This document shows positions 26,604-35,700 of a stretch of 64,000 bases of DNA, piece after piece (within the stretch, counting starts at the first letter, position 1; every line of letters begins with the position of its first letter). Below the pieces are notes generated by a model. It did not search any database and was not told where the DNA came from. It worked only from the letters and a program-made list of their open reading frames with translations. The DNA is from Thalassospira lucentensis MCCC 1A00383 = DSM 14000 (GTDB taxonomy: Bacteria; Pseudomonadota; Alphaproteobacteria; Rhodospirillales; Thalassospiraceae): positions 149,947 through 213,946 of the forward strand of contig NZ_ATWN01000010.1 of the NCBI RefSeq assembly GCF_000421265.1, written 5' to 3'. Position numbers and translations under genes: made by a program.

Positions 26604-27632
26604 CTAATCCTTGCCGTCAACGCCTGCCTTGTCAAAGGTCGCCATGTTATTGTGGCATTCCGCAGCCGCGCGCAGAAGCGGGATCGCCAATGCGGCACCC
26701 GATCCTTCGCCAAGGCGCATCCCGAAATCAATCAGCGCCTTCTTGCCCAGCTTTTCAATAAGGCGACTGTGGCCGGGCTCTGCCGACACATGGCCCACCA
26801 GACAGTGATCAAGCGCATCGGGGCGGATGGCGGCCAAGACGGCGGCCGCCGCACAGGACACATATCCATCAAGTAGAACCGGTACACGTGCAAAACGGGC
26901 GGCAATAATCGCCCCGGCCATGGCGGCAATTTCACGTCCCCCGACACAGCGCAGAACATCAAGCCCGTCATGCATCTGGTTTTTGTGCAGGATGATGGCA
27001 TCACCCACAACACGGGTTTTACGGATCAGGGTTTCGTCATCAATTCCGGTTCCCCGACCGGTCCAGTCAGCAGCCTCACCACCATATAGCGCGTGCGCAA
27101 TGGCCGCAGCCGAGCTGGTGTTGCCAATGCCCATTTCGCCAGGGACAAACAAATCGAGCCCCTTTTCAATCGCACTCATGCCAAACGCCATGGCTTCTGC
27201 ACAACCTTCGTCATCCATGGCGGGTTCTTGGCTGAAATCATTGGTGGGAATTTCAAGGGCGACTTCCATCACACGCAGTTCGGCATCAACCGATTTGCAA
27301 ATCTGGTTGATGGCGGCCCCGCCATTGATAAAGTTTTCAACCATCTGCTGATTGACCGTTGCCGGAAAGGCCGAAACACCCTGTGCCACGACACCATGGC
27401 TGCCGGCAAAGACAGTGACGCGTGGGCGCGACATATTGGGGCGCGACGTTCCTTGCCATCCGGCCAGCCACAGGCTGAAATCTTCAAGCCGTCCCAGCGA
27501 TCCTGCCGGTTTTGTCAGAGTTGGCTCACGCTGCAAAACGGCTGCCTGTGCCTCACTGTCTGCTGATGGCAGGTCGGCAAGGAGGGCGCGGATTTCGTCA
27601 AGGTTTTGCGGCGGGTGCTTCGGGTTGAACAT
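26604..27632 (-). CDS. cobT: Nicotinate-nucleotide-dimethylbenzimidazole phosphoribosyltransferase
   Basis: A 342-residue enzyme (CobU in Pseudomonas denitrificans naming) that makes alpha-ribazole phosphate from dimethylbenzimidazole. Signatures are LTKPAGSLGRLEDFSLWLAGWQG, VFAGSHGVVAQGVSAFPATVNQQMV, EMGIGNTSSAAAI, CVGGREIAAMAGAI and the C-terminal MRLGEGSGAALAIPLLRAA with the catalytic Glu. GGAG lies six bases before the ATG. It is divergent from cobS across 248 bp, so the two nucleotide-loop genes could share control. No riboswitch was found in that spacer. Confidence 0.96.
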   Translation of the reverse strand: MFNPKHPPQNLDEIRALLADLPSADSEAQAAVLQREPTLTKPAGSLGRLEDFSLWLAGWQGTSRPNMSRPRVTVFAGSHGVVAQGVSAFPATVNQQMVENFINGGAAINQICKSVDAELRVMEVALEIPTNDFSQEPAMDDEGCAEAMAFGMSAIEKGLDLFVPGEMGIGNTSSAAAIAHALYGGEAADWTGRGTGIDDETLIRKTRVVGDAIILHKNQMHDGLDVLRCVGGREIAAMAGAIIAARFARVPVLLDGYVSCAAAAVLAAIRPDALDHCLVGHVSAEPGHSRLIEKLGKKALIDFGMRLGEGSGAALAIPLLRAAAECHNNMATFDKAGVDGKD

Positions 27633-27880
27633 GTTGGTCTCCGGCTGGCAGGCGGTGGCGTCAAGCGTGTTCCGCTTGGCTTCTGTTACGGTAAAGTTTA
27701 GGTTGAGAGCCCAATTGCTTAGGACGTTTCGCTATAGGCTGTCGTTTGGGGACAAACAGCTTAAGCTGGCAGTGAAAAGTGTTTTGATCCGCGGTCCTTG
27801 GACAACAACGAAACCTTCTAAATAATTGAGGCCTCAACCTAGGCCTATGGTTACCATAACACCAGATCGAAAATCGAAAA

Positions 27881-28741
27881 ATGACGGCATCTAAAGATCA
27901 TAATCAAAACGAAACAAATATGCAAAGTTCTGATGGTGGCACCGAAAACCCACCAGAAGACAGCACCTTTGTTGTAGGTAAGATTCCGGTGGTGTCTGAT
28001 TTCTTTCGTGCGCTCGTGCTGCTCAGCCGGGTGCCGGTTTTCCGGATCAATGATTTTCGCCCAGCCCTGATTGCCCGGTCGGTCTGGTGCTGGCCCTTGG
28101 TTGGGCTGTTTTTGGCAGGCATTGCCCTCATACCGGCCCAGTTGGCAGCTTATTTGACGGAAAGTGCGGTGGTTTTTGCCATTGTTGCCGTCCTTGCGTT
28201 GGTTCTTTTGACCGGTGCGATGCATGAAGATGGTCTGGCCGATTGCGCCGATGGTTTTGGTGGGGGGCTTGATCGTGCTCGAAAACTTGAAATCATGCGT
28301 GATAGCCGTATTGGCACGTATGGCGTGGTGGCCCTTGTCTTGTGTCTTGGGCTGCGCATTGCGTTGCTGGTGCGGGCTGCTGACGCTGGGCAGGCGGTTG
28401 TGCTTTTGCTTGTGATGGCGGTGGTATCGCGCGGTGTGATGCCGGTTTTAATGACGGTTCTTTCACCGGCGCGCGATAACGGACTTGGCAAGAATGCCGG
28501 TCAACCCAAATGGCGTCATGTGATGCTGGGTGTTGCGATTGCCATCGCGATTGTTTGGCTTTTGTCCGGGCCTGTCGTGATGGCTTCGGTTGTTGTGGCT
28601 GCGATGCTGGCGACGGCTTTGATGGCGGGGATCGCCAGATGGCAAATTGGTGGACAAACCGGGGATGTCTTGGGGGCGACACAAATGGTGGCTGAACTGT
28701 TTGTCGCTATTGGATTTGTCGCGACGATGGGCAATATCTAA
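27881..28741 (+). CDS. cobS: Adenosylcobinamide-GDP ribazoletransferase (cobalamin synthase)
   Basis: A 286-residue integral membrane protein (CobV in P. denitrificans naming) that joins alpha-ribazole to adenosylcobinamide-GDP. The catalytic block AMHEDGLADCADGFGGGLDRARKLEIMRDSRIGTYG and the late GGQTGDVLGATQMVAELF are diagnostic, with six to seven hydrophobic segments between. An extra 35-residue polar N-terminus precedes the first conserved stretch (ALVLLSRVPV), and the ATG at 27920 is a possible shorter start. It precedes the cobC-like gene by 62 bp in the same direction. Confidence 0.95.
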   Translation: MTASKDHNQNETNMQSSDGGTENPPEDSTFVVGKIPVVSDFFRALVLLSRVPVFRINDFRPALIARSVWCWPLVGLFLAGIALIPAQLAAYLTESAVVFAIVAVLALVLLTGAMHEDGLADCADGFGGGLDRARKLEIMRDSRIGTYGVVALVLCLGLRIALLVRAADAGQAVVLLLVMAVVSRGVMPVLMTVLSPARDNGLGKNAGQPKWRHVMLGVAIAIAIVWLLSGPVVMASVVVAAMLATALMAGIARWQIGGQTGDVLGATQMVAELFVAIGFVATMGNI

Positions 28742-28803
28742 GAGGTATCTGATGTCGTTATCTTCGGGCCGATAGAAAGACGCAGTCCGTGGTGGGGAGC
28801 TCT

Positions 28804-29412
28804 ATGAAAAGTCAAACAACACGCTGGTGGCTGGTCCGTCATGCGCCGGTTCTTAACCCGGAACGGCTGGTCTATGGCCGAAGCGACATGCCCGTTGATT
28901 TGTCAGACGAAAAAGCACTGCGTGCTCTGGCCCGGCATTTGCCAAAAGATGCCGGGTGGGTGACGAGCCATTTATCGCGCACACTTGATACCGCCCTTAA
29001 ATTGCAGGAACTGATTGACGAAGACGTCCTTCCAACGCGCGAAACAGCCCTTGCCGAGCAACATTTCGGGGCTTGGGAATTGCAGCATTGGAATGATTTA
29101 CCCAAAGGCGAAACAACAAAATTCTGGACGGATTTCGCCCGTCAGCATCCCCCGAACGGGGAAAGTTTCTCTGATGTTGTTGCCCGTGTCGGGCCGATTT
29201 TCAGTCGGCTAAACCGCTATTGGGCGGGACGCGATATTGTCGCCGTGATCCACGGCGGGACCGTGCGTGCGGTGCTTGCCAATGCACTCGGCCTATCGCT
29301 TGAAACCGCCTTGTCGTTTCACATCGACACACTTGGGCTAACACGACTGGAATATATTGACGGTGTTGATCAACCCGGCTGGCGCGTAACGGCGGTCAAT
29401 CAGCGCTACTAA
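28804..29412 (+). CDS. cobC: Histidine phosphatase, probable alpha-ribazole phosphatase (CobC-like)
   Basis: A 202-residue histidine-phosphatase protein: WWLVRHAPVLNPERLVYGRSDMPVD at the N-terminus, TSHLSRTLDTALKL, EQHFGAWELQHW and VIHGGTVRAVLANALG. The core reads RHAP instead of the common RHGE, but the catalytic His is kept. With cobS directly before it, dephosphorylation of alpha-ribazole phosphate or cobalamin phosphate is the likely job. The start at 28804 is chosen for GGGGAG just upstream. A GTG 15 bases earlier lacks one. Confidence 0.8.
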   Translation: MKSQTTRWWLVRHAPVLNPERLVYGRSDMPVDLSDEKALRALARHLPKDAGWVTSHLSRTLDTALKLQELIDEDVLPTRETALAEQHFGAWELQHWNDLPKGETTKFWTDFARQHPPNGESFSDVVARVGPIFSRLNRYWAGRDIVAVIHGGTVRAVLANALGLSLETALSFHIDTLGLTRLEYIDGVDQPGWRVTAVNQRY

Positions 29413-29426
29413 GACCTGTGGGATGT

Positions 29427-30194
29427 CTATGCCGATTGTAATTCCGCGTTTTGCGACGTGTTGCCCAAGGCATATTCGGCGAGATAACGGTCAATCATAT
29501 CACTGGTAATGTCGTATTTTTCGCAAAGCGCGGTCACATCGCGAAGGTACGCCTCGTAATAGGGGACCGGGCGGCTGCGTGATTTGTTACGCAGTTCCGC
29601 AATGTTGGGAAAATCACGGGCAAAGGTGCTGTTTTCGATGACCTGAATGATGGTGTCATCAATGATCGCAGCGGGCATACCACAATAGGTTTTGCCACAG
29701 GCAGACAGCATTTTGCTTGCTGTCGGGACCGAAATGCCGGGCTGGGCCAGCAGTTCATTTAACTCATCATTGCGAAAATCGGCTACCGACATCAATGTGA
29801 TCAATGTTGGAAGGTCGCGGACCAGAAGTGACAAGGCATTCACACGCATCCCGCGCGCATGGGACCAGAAAATGGTCGCAATGACGCCGGTTGCGGCATC
29901 TTGCGCAAAAATATTACGTACATCACGCCGTGCAAGCGTGATGTCGTCATTTGTTGCGTAGTCATCAAGAAATCTATGAAACGCCCTGTCTTGCGTGTTT
30001 AAACGTTCAAGAAGCCCCAGCCACATGTCTTTGCGTGATGAGGTGATCCAGGTTGGCGTTCTTAGTTCACGGATTTTGTGTAGGTGCGCATGAATTGCCA
30101 TCTGATCTTGCAAATATCCAGTTAACCCCAAGAGTTCCAAGTTGCATGTCACTGCAACCAACCGGGTTATGATTGTTTTTTCCCCGGTCATCAC
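29427..30194 (-). CDS. Uncharacterised protein, possibly helix-hairpin-helix/OGG-fold
   Basis: A 255-residue soluble, mostly helical protein that I do not recognise with certainty. The stretch LLAQPGISVPTASKMLSACGKTYCGMPAAIIDDTIIQVIE looks like the helix-hairpin-helix region of OGG/HhH-GPD DNA glycosylases, where a G-x-T-A-S-K-like turn precedes a P-x-I-x-D segment carrying the catalytic Asp. If so it could bind DNA or a damaged base. The lysine expected for an OGG-type glycosylase was not located. It faces away from the riboswitch-controlled operon and ends 15 bp from cobC, convergently. Confidence 0.45.
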   Translation of the reverse strand: MMTGEKTIITRLVAVTCNLELLGLTGYLQDQMAIHAHLHKIRELRTPTWITSSRKDMWLGLLERLNTQDRAFHRFLDDYATNDDITLARRDVRNIFAQDAATGVIATIFWSHARGMRVNALSLLVRDLPTLITLMSVADFRNDELNELLAQPGISVPTASKMLSACGKTYCGMPAAIIDDTIIQVIENSTFARDFPNIAELRNKSRSRPVPYYEAYLRDVTALCEKYDITSDMIDRYLAEYALGNTSQNAELQSA

Positions 30195-30301
30195 ACTGGC
30201 TGGCGCTTGTTATGGCTCTCATTCCAGCGTGATAATATTATGTTCTCTTAAATGACCGGGGGTCTCAAGCAGGCAATTCTGTCAAATACTGACCTTATGG
30301 T

Positions 30302-30569
30302 TAGGGTCTGAACCCAATTGAATGCTTGAAATGGTCGCGAGGAATTTGTGCGGATATCAGGAGCATTACCGCAGCGAGGCTCGCTGCCTTGCAAGGTGAT
30401 GCGACGTAATAGCCCGTGCAAATTCCTCCGATCCGAAGGACATCAGGACACTCTGCGACCTGCTGCGTCAATCCCCTTGCCCGGGGCAATACCCCGCGCG
30501 GCGGAGATTTCCTTGCATGTCTTGTTTGTTCTGATGCCATTTTAAACATTCAATTGGGTTCAGACCCTA
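30302..30569 (+). mobile_element. MITE-like structured repeat, copy B (subfamily 2)
   Basis: This 268-bp element is flanked by TA and has inverted ends of about 32 bp with two mismatches (outer bases TAGGGTCTGAACCCAATTGA). It has the same plan as the copies at 1990 and 54661 but different arm sequences. Arm 1 is GAGGAATTTG (30339-30348) with its complement at 30419-30428. Arm 2 is CATCAGGACA (30441-30450) with TGTTCTGATG (30527-30536). An extra hairpin GCAGCGAG / CTCGCTGC sits in arm 1. Unpaired blocks shared with subfamily 1 include GTGCGGATA, TAGCCCGTGCAAAT, AAGGACA and CTGCGTCAA. It lies directly upstream of the cobalamin riboswitch. Confidence 0.82.
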
Positions 30570-30610
30570 GGTCGGAGATAGCGCTTTGGCAGAACAGGCA
30601 AAGCTGTTAG

Positions 30611-30770
30611 GTTCGGCGCACCGTTCGGTGATGGGAAATCGGTGAAATGCCGATGCTGCCCCCGCAACTGTATCGGGTTGGGCGATCCGGGCGCATTTGC
30701 GCCAGCCACCGGGAAACCGGGAAGGCGGATGGCTTTCATGCCCGCAGCCAGGAAACCAGCCGAAGGTGTC
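30611..30770 (+). promoter_or_regulatory. Cobalamin riboswitch controlling cobU-cobW(-cobN)
   Basis: The conserved core is clear: GGGAAATCGGTGAAATGCC (from 30634), GCTGCCCCCGCAACTGTA (30656-30673), then GCCAGCCACCGGGAAACCGGGAAGGC-type P5/P6 pairing and the B12 box CAGCCAGGAAACCAGCC (30745-30761). Adenosylcobalamin binding should hide the downstream start region and lower expression of cobU and the genes after it. The aptamer starts about 40 bp after the structured repeat. Confidence 0.96.
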
Positions 30771-30843
30771 ACTATGTCTTGCCTATCTTGCGTAGTGGCG
30801 ACGCAACCCGGCCTCGGTGGGAGGCCATGGCGAGGAAAACGCG

Positions 30844-31380
30844 ATGACCCATACAGAAGCGCTTGCCGGGATACATTTGATCCTTGGCGGTGCCCGATCA
30901 GGCAAAAGCCGGTTTGCCGAAAATCTCATTACGCGGGCCGGACAAGCCGGAGGCGGAACCTATATCGCCACTGGACGGGCCTGGGATGCGGAAATGACCA
31001 ACCGCATCGACCTTCACAAACAAACACGCGGCGACCTTTGGCATACGATCGAAGAACCACTGGATCTTTGTGCTGCCCTTCACGCATGTAATCAGCCCGA
31101 CGCACAGCCGGTTCTGGTTGATTGCCTGACCTTATGGGTGACCAACCTGATGCTTGAAGACCGCGATATCGAGGCCGAATTTGATCGCCTGTGCGATCTT
31201 GTTCCGACCCTCGACATCCCGGTTCTTTTTGTGTCAAACGAGGTCGGTTTCGGGATCGTGCCGGAAAATGCCATGGCACGGGCCTTTCGCGATCATGCTG
31301 GACGGCTGCATCAACGTATGGCCGAACTTGCAGGCAGGGTAACGCTGGTGGTTGCCGGCATTCCGATGCAGGTCAAATAA
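30844..31380 (+). CDS. cobU: Adenosylcobinamide kinase / adenosylcobinamide-phosphate guanylyltransferase
   Basis: A 178-residue bifunctional enzyme (CobP in P. denitrificans) that phosphorylates adenosylcobinamide and transfers GMP to it. The P-loop [15 protein letters not shown] is followed by [39 protein letters not shown] and [29 protein letters not shown]. The ATG at 30844 has GAGG upstream. A GTG at 30817 would add nine residues. It is the first gene after the cobalamin riboswitch. Confidence 0.96.
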   Translation: MTHTEALAGIHLILGGARSGKSRFAENLITRAGQAGGGTYIATGRAWDAEMTNRIDLHKQTRGDLWHTIEEPLDLCAALHACNQPDAQPVLVDCLTLWVTNLMLEDRDIEAEFDRLCDLVPTLDIPVLFVSNEVGFGIVPENAMARAFRDHAGRLHQRMAELAGRVTLVVAGIPMQVK

Positions 31381-31414
31381 CCCCACAAAAAATTGAAATT
31401 TAAGGAATTTGAGA

Positions 31415-32455
31415 ATGGCTCAATTGGGTAAAATCCCGGCAACTGTGATTACCGGTTTTCTCGGTGCAGGCAAAACCACCATGATCCGCAACATGCTGGA
31501 AAACGCCAATGGCAAACGGATTGCACTGATTATTAATGAATTTGGCGATCTTGGTGTTGATCGCGGCATCATCAATGGCTGCGGCATTGAAGGCTGTGCC
31601 GAAGATGACGTGGTGGAACTGGCCAATGGCTGCATTTGCTGCACGGTGGCCGATGATTTCCTGCCGACCATTCAAGGCTTGATTGACCGCGAAACGCCGC
31701 CGGATCATATCGTGATTGAAACATCTGGTCTGGCCTTGCCAAAACCACTGGTCAAGGCGTTTAGCTGGCCAGAAATCAGATCGCGTGTGACGGTCGATGG
31801 TGTGGTCGCGGTTTTGGATGGTGCGGCGCTGCGTGACGGGTTGTTTGCCCATGATCATCATGCGGTGCAGGCCCAGCGCGAAGCCGATGACAGCCTTGAT
31901 CACGAAAGCCCGCTTGAAGAACTGTTTGAAGAACAACTGCATTGCGCCGATATGGTTGTGCTTAACAAAACCGATCTTCTGAGTGACGCCGAACGGACCA
32001 AGGTTGAAGCCGACATTCGTGCCCAACTGAAACGCCCGTCAGTCAAAATTATCGCAACCGATCATTCACGCATTGAAAATGCCATTCTGCTGGGGCTGGG
32101 TGCCGCGGCCGAGGATGATCTTGATAGCCGTCCGTCGCATCATGATGATGGCCATGAACACGACCATGATGATTTCGACAGTTTTGTTGTGTCGCTTGGT
32201 GCGGTCACCGATCCGGCGGTTCTGGAAAAGCGTTTGATTGAAGTTGTGCGTCAGTTTGATGTGCTGCGTATCAAGGGGTTCCTTGATGTGCCGGGCAAAC
32301 CGATGCGTCATGTGGTTCAGGGCGTTGGCGAACGGTTCCAGCGGTACTTTGACCGCCCGTGGACGGACGGCGAAAACCGCCGGTCTGAACTTGTGGTGAT
32401 TGGCCTGCATGGCTTGGATCGTGCGGCAATTGAAACCGCGATCAAGGCGGCGTAA
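31415..32455 (+). CDS. cobW: CobW-type GTPase metallochaperone
   Basis: A 346-residue G3E-family GTPase. The P-loop ITGFLGAGKTTMIRNML is followed by the metal-binding NGCICCTV (CxCC), ETSGLALPKPLV, LNKTDLL and the CobW C-terminal domain. A short His/Asp-rich stretch (HHDDGHEHDHDDFD) lies near residue 245 and may bind cobalt or zinc. CobW is believed to deliver cobalt to the CobN chelatase. It sits between cobU and cobN, 34 bp after cobU, under the same riboswitch. AAGGA precedes the ATG at 31415. Confidence 0.95.
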   Translation: MAQLGKIPATVITGFLGAGKTTMIRNMLENANGKRIALIINEFGDLGVDRGIINGCGIEGCAEDDVVELANGCICCTVADDFLPTIQGLIDRETPPDHIVIETSGLALPKPLVKAFSWPEIRSRVTVDGVVAVLDGAALRDGLFAHDHHAVQAQREADDSLDHESPLEELFEEQLHCADMVVLNKTDLLSDAERTKVEADIRAQLKRPSVKIIATDHSRIENAILLGLGAAAEDDLDSRPSHHDDGHEHDHDDFDSFVVSLGAVTDPAVLEKRLIEVVRQFDVLRIKGFLDVPGKPMRHVVQGVGERFQRYFDRPWTDGENRRSELVVIGLHGLDRAAIETAIKAA

Positions 32456-32473
32456 GATCATTTGTTCTTGTTT

Positions 32474-32489
32474 TGTTTCACGTGAAACA
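32474..32489. other. parS-type chromosome partition site
   Basis: The 16-base palindrome TGTTTCACGTGAAACA is an exact match to the parS site bound by ParB. It lies in the non-coding gap between cobW and cobN. parS sites usually cluster near the replication origin, and no parA, parB or origin gene is in the window. A role as a nucleation site for ParB is inferred from the sequence match alone. Confidence 0.75.
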
Positions 32490-32517
32490 CTGTTTTGTCC
32501 TATCGGTGCAAGGCCGT

Positions 32518-32583
32518 GTTTCACGTCTGCATGACGCCGTGAAACCCGCATCCCCCGGCCTTGGTTCGGCTCGTCGGGGGATG
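32518..32583. other. Split parS-like dyad and a GC-rich hairpin in the cobW-cobN gap
   Basis: GTTTCACG (32518-32525) and CGTGAAAC (32538-32545) are the two halves of a parS core separated by 12 bases. CATCCCCCG (32549-32557) then pairs with CGGGGGATG (32575-32583). The 274-bp gap also carries a small hairpin GGTCCGGGAC / GTCCCGG near 32668. The GC-rich hairpins have no T-run, so they are not standard terminators. Confidence 0.5.
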
Positions 32584-32729
32584 GGTGCGGATCGCGGATA
32601 CCGATGGTCGTGATCCTCGGTTTGGTCTTCGGCCCGATCCCAAGCTGGGTCTTAGGAAGCAGCCCTCGGTCCGGGACTTTGTCCCGGTCTCAGTAGATCC
32701 TGACACGAAAGAAAGAGACGGAAACCCCA

Positions 32730-35700
32730 ATGCATTTGCTGGCAGCACAGCCCGGAATGGTGACAGACGGCAGTGAAGCCGTCGATCTTGGACAGGACCC
32801 CGGCGATGTCGTGATCCTGTCGGCGGCAGAATCTGAACTGGCGTGTTTTGCTGGCGCGCAAGGGCGACTGACGGCAGAATTTGGCGGTGATGTTCCGTCC
32901 TTGCGTCTGGCCAGTCTTTTGCAGCTTGGTCACAATATGTCGGTCGATTTGTATGTCGAAGATGTTCTGTGTGATGCCAAGTTTATCATCGTGCGCATTC
33001 TGGGCGGGCGGGGATATTGGGAGTATGGCATCGAGCAGCTTGTCGCCTTTGCCCGGTCAAATGACGTCCCGCTTTTGCTGTTGCCCGGCGATGATCAACC
33101 CGATGCGGAACTACTGTCGCTTTCAACCGTTAAGGGGGCCGACTATCAGCATATCTGGCGCTATCTGATTGAAGGCGGGCCACAAAATTCCGAGAATTTA
33201 CTTCGCCTTATATATGAAAAGTTGAATTCATCTGTTAACTGGCAGTGGAAACCCGCCGCCCCACTGGTCAAGGCCGGGGGATATTGGCCGGGAAATGCGC
33301 ATGTCGATTTGGCCGAAATCCGCAAACAATGGGTTGAAAATCAACCAGTTACGCCGATTATTTTCTATCGGTCATTGGTGCAGGCGGCCAATCTTGATGT
33401 CATTGATGCTCTGGTTGAAGAACTTCAGGCCAATCATCTGAATCCATTGCCAATTTTTGTTTCCAGCCTCAAGGATCCGGCGGCGGGTGCGCTTGTCAGT
33501 GACTGGCTGGAGCAAACAGCGGCAGATTTGGTCCTGAACACCACCGGGTTCTCGATTTCTGTTCCGGGATCAGAACGAAAAATCGGGCCGTTTGATGCGG
33601 TCGATGTACCGGTGTTTCAACTCGTCCTTTCCGGTGGCAGCGAAGAAAGCTGGCGCGACGGCGTCAATGGCCTTGCCGCACGCGACATCGCGATGAATGT
33701 CGCCCTGCCCGAAGTGGATGGCCGTATTTTATCGCGCGCGGTGTCGTTCAAGGGGTCGGCTGGCAAGGACCCGCTGACCCAGATTGATTTGGTGAAATAC
33801 ATCCCGGTGCGCGACCGCGTGGCCTTTGTCGCCCAACTTGCCGCCAATTGGGTCAGGTTGCGTCAACTTGATGCCCCATCACGCAAGGTCGCGATGGTGA
33901 TGGCGAACTATCCCAACAAGGATGCCCGTCTGGGCAACGGGGTTGGGCTTGATACGCCTGCAGGGATGATTGAAACCCTGCGTGCCATGCAGGCAGATGG
34001 CTACGCGCTTGAAAATATTCCGACGGATGGCGATGCCTTGATCAACGCAGTCAAGGCCGGGCCGACCAATGATTTCAAAACGCTGGCGGACCGTGAAATC
34101 CGGGTGACGCTTTCGCGGGCGGCCTATCAAACGGCATTTGACGGGTTACCGGCCTCCATTCAGGCGCAAGTGCTGGATGCGTGGGGCGATCCGACAAAAG
34201 ACCCGTTTTATATCAATGATCAGGACAGCTTTGCGCTGTCGATCCTGCCGATGGGCAATGTCGTGGTCGGGTTACAGCCTGCGCGCGGGTACAATATCAA
34301 TCCGCTTGAAAGCTATCACTCGCCCGATTTGGTGCCGCCGCACAACTATTTCGCGTTTTATATCTGGTTGCGCCACGAATTTGGCGTCGATGCGATCATT
34401 CATTTTGGCAAGCACGGCAATATGGAATGGCTGCCGGGAAAATCATTGGCGCTTTCGGCGGAATGCTTCCCCGAGGCGGTGTTTGGCCCGACCCCGCATT
34501 TTTACCCGTTCATCGTCAATGATCCGGGCGAAGGCACGCAGGCCAAACGCCGTGCACAGGCCGTGATCCTTGATCACCTCACACCGCCGTTAACCCGGGC
34601 CGAAAGTTATGGTCCGCTCAAAGACCTTGAGGCGCTGGTTGATGAGTATTTTGAGGCCGCAGCCGTTGACCCGCGCCGGTTGGTGATCTTAAAACGCGAT
34701 ATTCTTGAGTTGGCCATTCAGATCGGGTTGGACCGAGATTGCGGGATTGAGGCGGGCGAAGACGAACAAAGTGCGCTGGCCAAACTTGATAACTATCTGT
34801 GTGAGCTTAAAGAACTTCAAATTCGGGATGGCTTGCATATTTTTGGCAAGGCCCCGGAAGGCGATCTTCTGACCGATCTTTTGGTGGCATTGGCGCGTTT
34901 GCCGCGTGGATCGGACAGCGGACCAAAGGCATCGCTTCACCGTGCGATTGCCAAGGATATTTTGGGCGATGCCGGGTTTGATCCACTTGATTGTGCCTTC
35001 GCCGAATTCTGGCCGGGCATAAAACCCGACATTCTGGCCCATTATGATGAGGTGGGGCCGTGGCGAACCACCGGCGATACGGTGGAGCGGATTGAGCTTT
35101 TGGCGCGTGATCTGGTCAATGGCACTGTTGCGCCCGATCCGCTGTGGTCGGCGGTGTGTGACGTTGTAACCGATATCGAAACAAATATTCGACCCGCTGT
35201 TGTCAGCTGTGGCGATGCTGAGGTGTCGGGGCTTTTGCGTGGGCTTGCGGGCAAGTTTGTTGAACCCGGTCCGTCGGGGGCACCGACCCGTGGGCGGCCA
35301 GATGTTTTACCGACCGGGCGAAATTTCTATTCGGTTGATACCCGCACCGTGCCAACACCGGCTGCGTGGCAGTTGGGGTGGAAATCGGCCGAACTTTTGC
35401 TCGAACGTCATGTGCAGGATAACGGCGAATGGCCCGCCGCCCTTGGGCTTTCGGTCTGGGGGACGAGCAATATGCGTACGGGCGGTGACGACATTGCACA
35501 GGCCCTGGCCCTGATGGGGGTGCGCCCGACATGGGATAGTGCATCGCGCCGTGTGACCGGGTTTGAAATCATGCCGGCATCGGTTTTGGGGCGTCCACGT
35601 GTCGATGTGACCTTACGCATTTCGGGGTTTTTCCGTGATGCGTTTCCCGGTTTGATTGACCTGTTTGACAGTGCGGTGCGTGCGGTGGCCGCCCAGACCG

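Noticed and set aside
27633..27880. Possible cobalamin riboswitch between cobT and cobS
   Set aside because: Neither the GCnGnCCCCGCAACTG core nor a B12 box was found on either strand of this spacer.
32549..32690. GC-rich hairpins between cobW and cobN as terminators
   Set aside because: They lack a following T-run. cobN could still be part of the cobU-cobW transcript.
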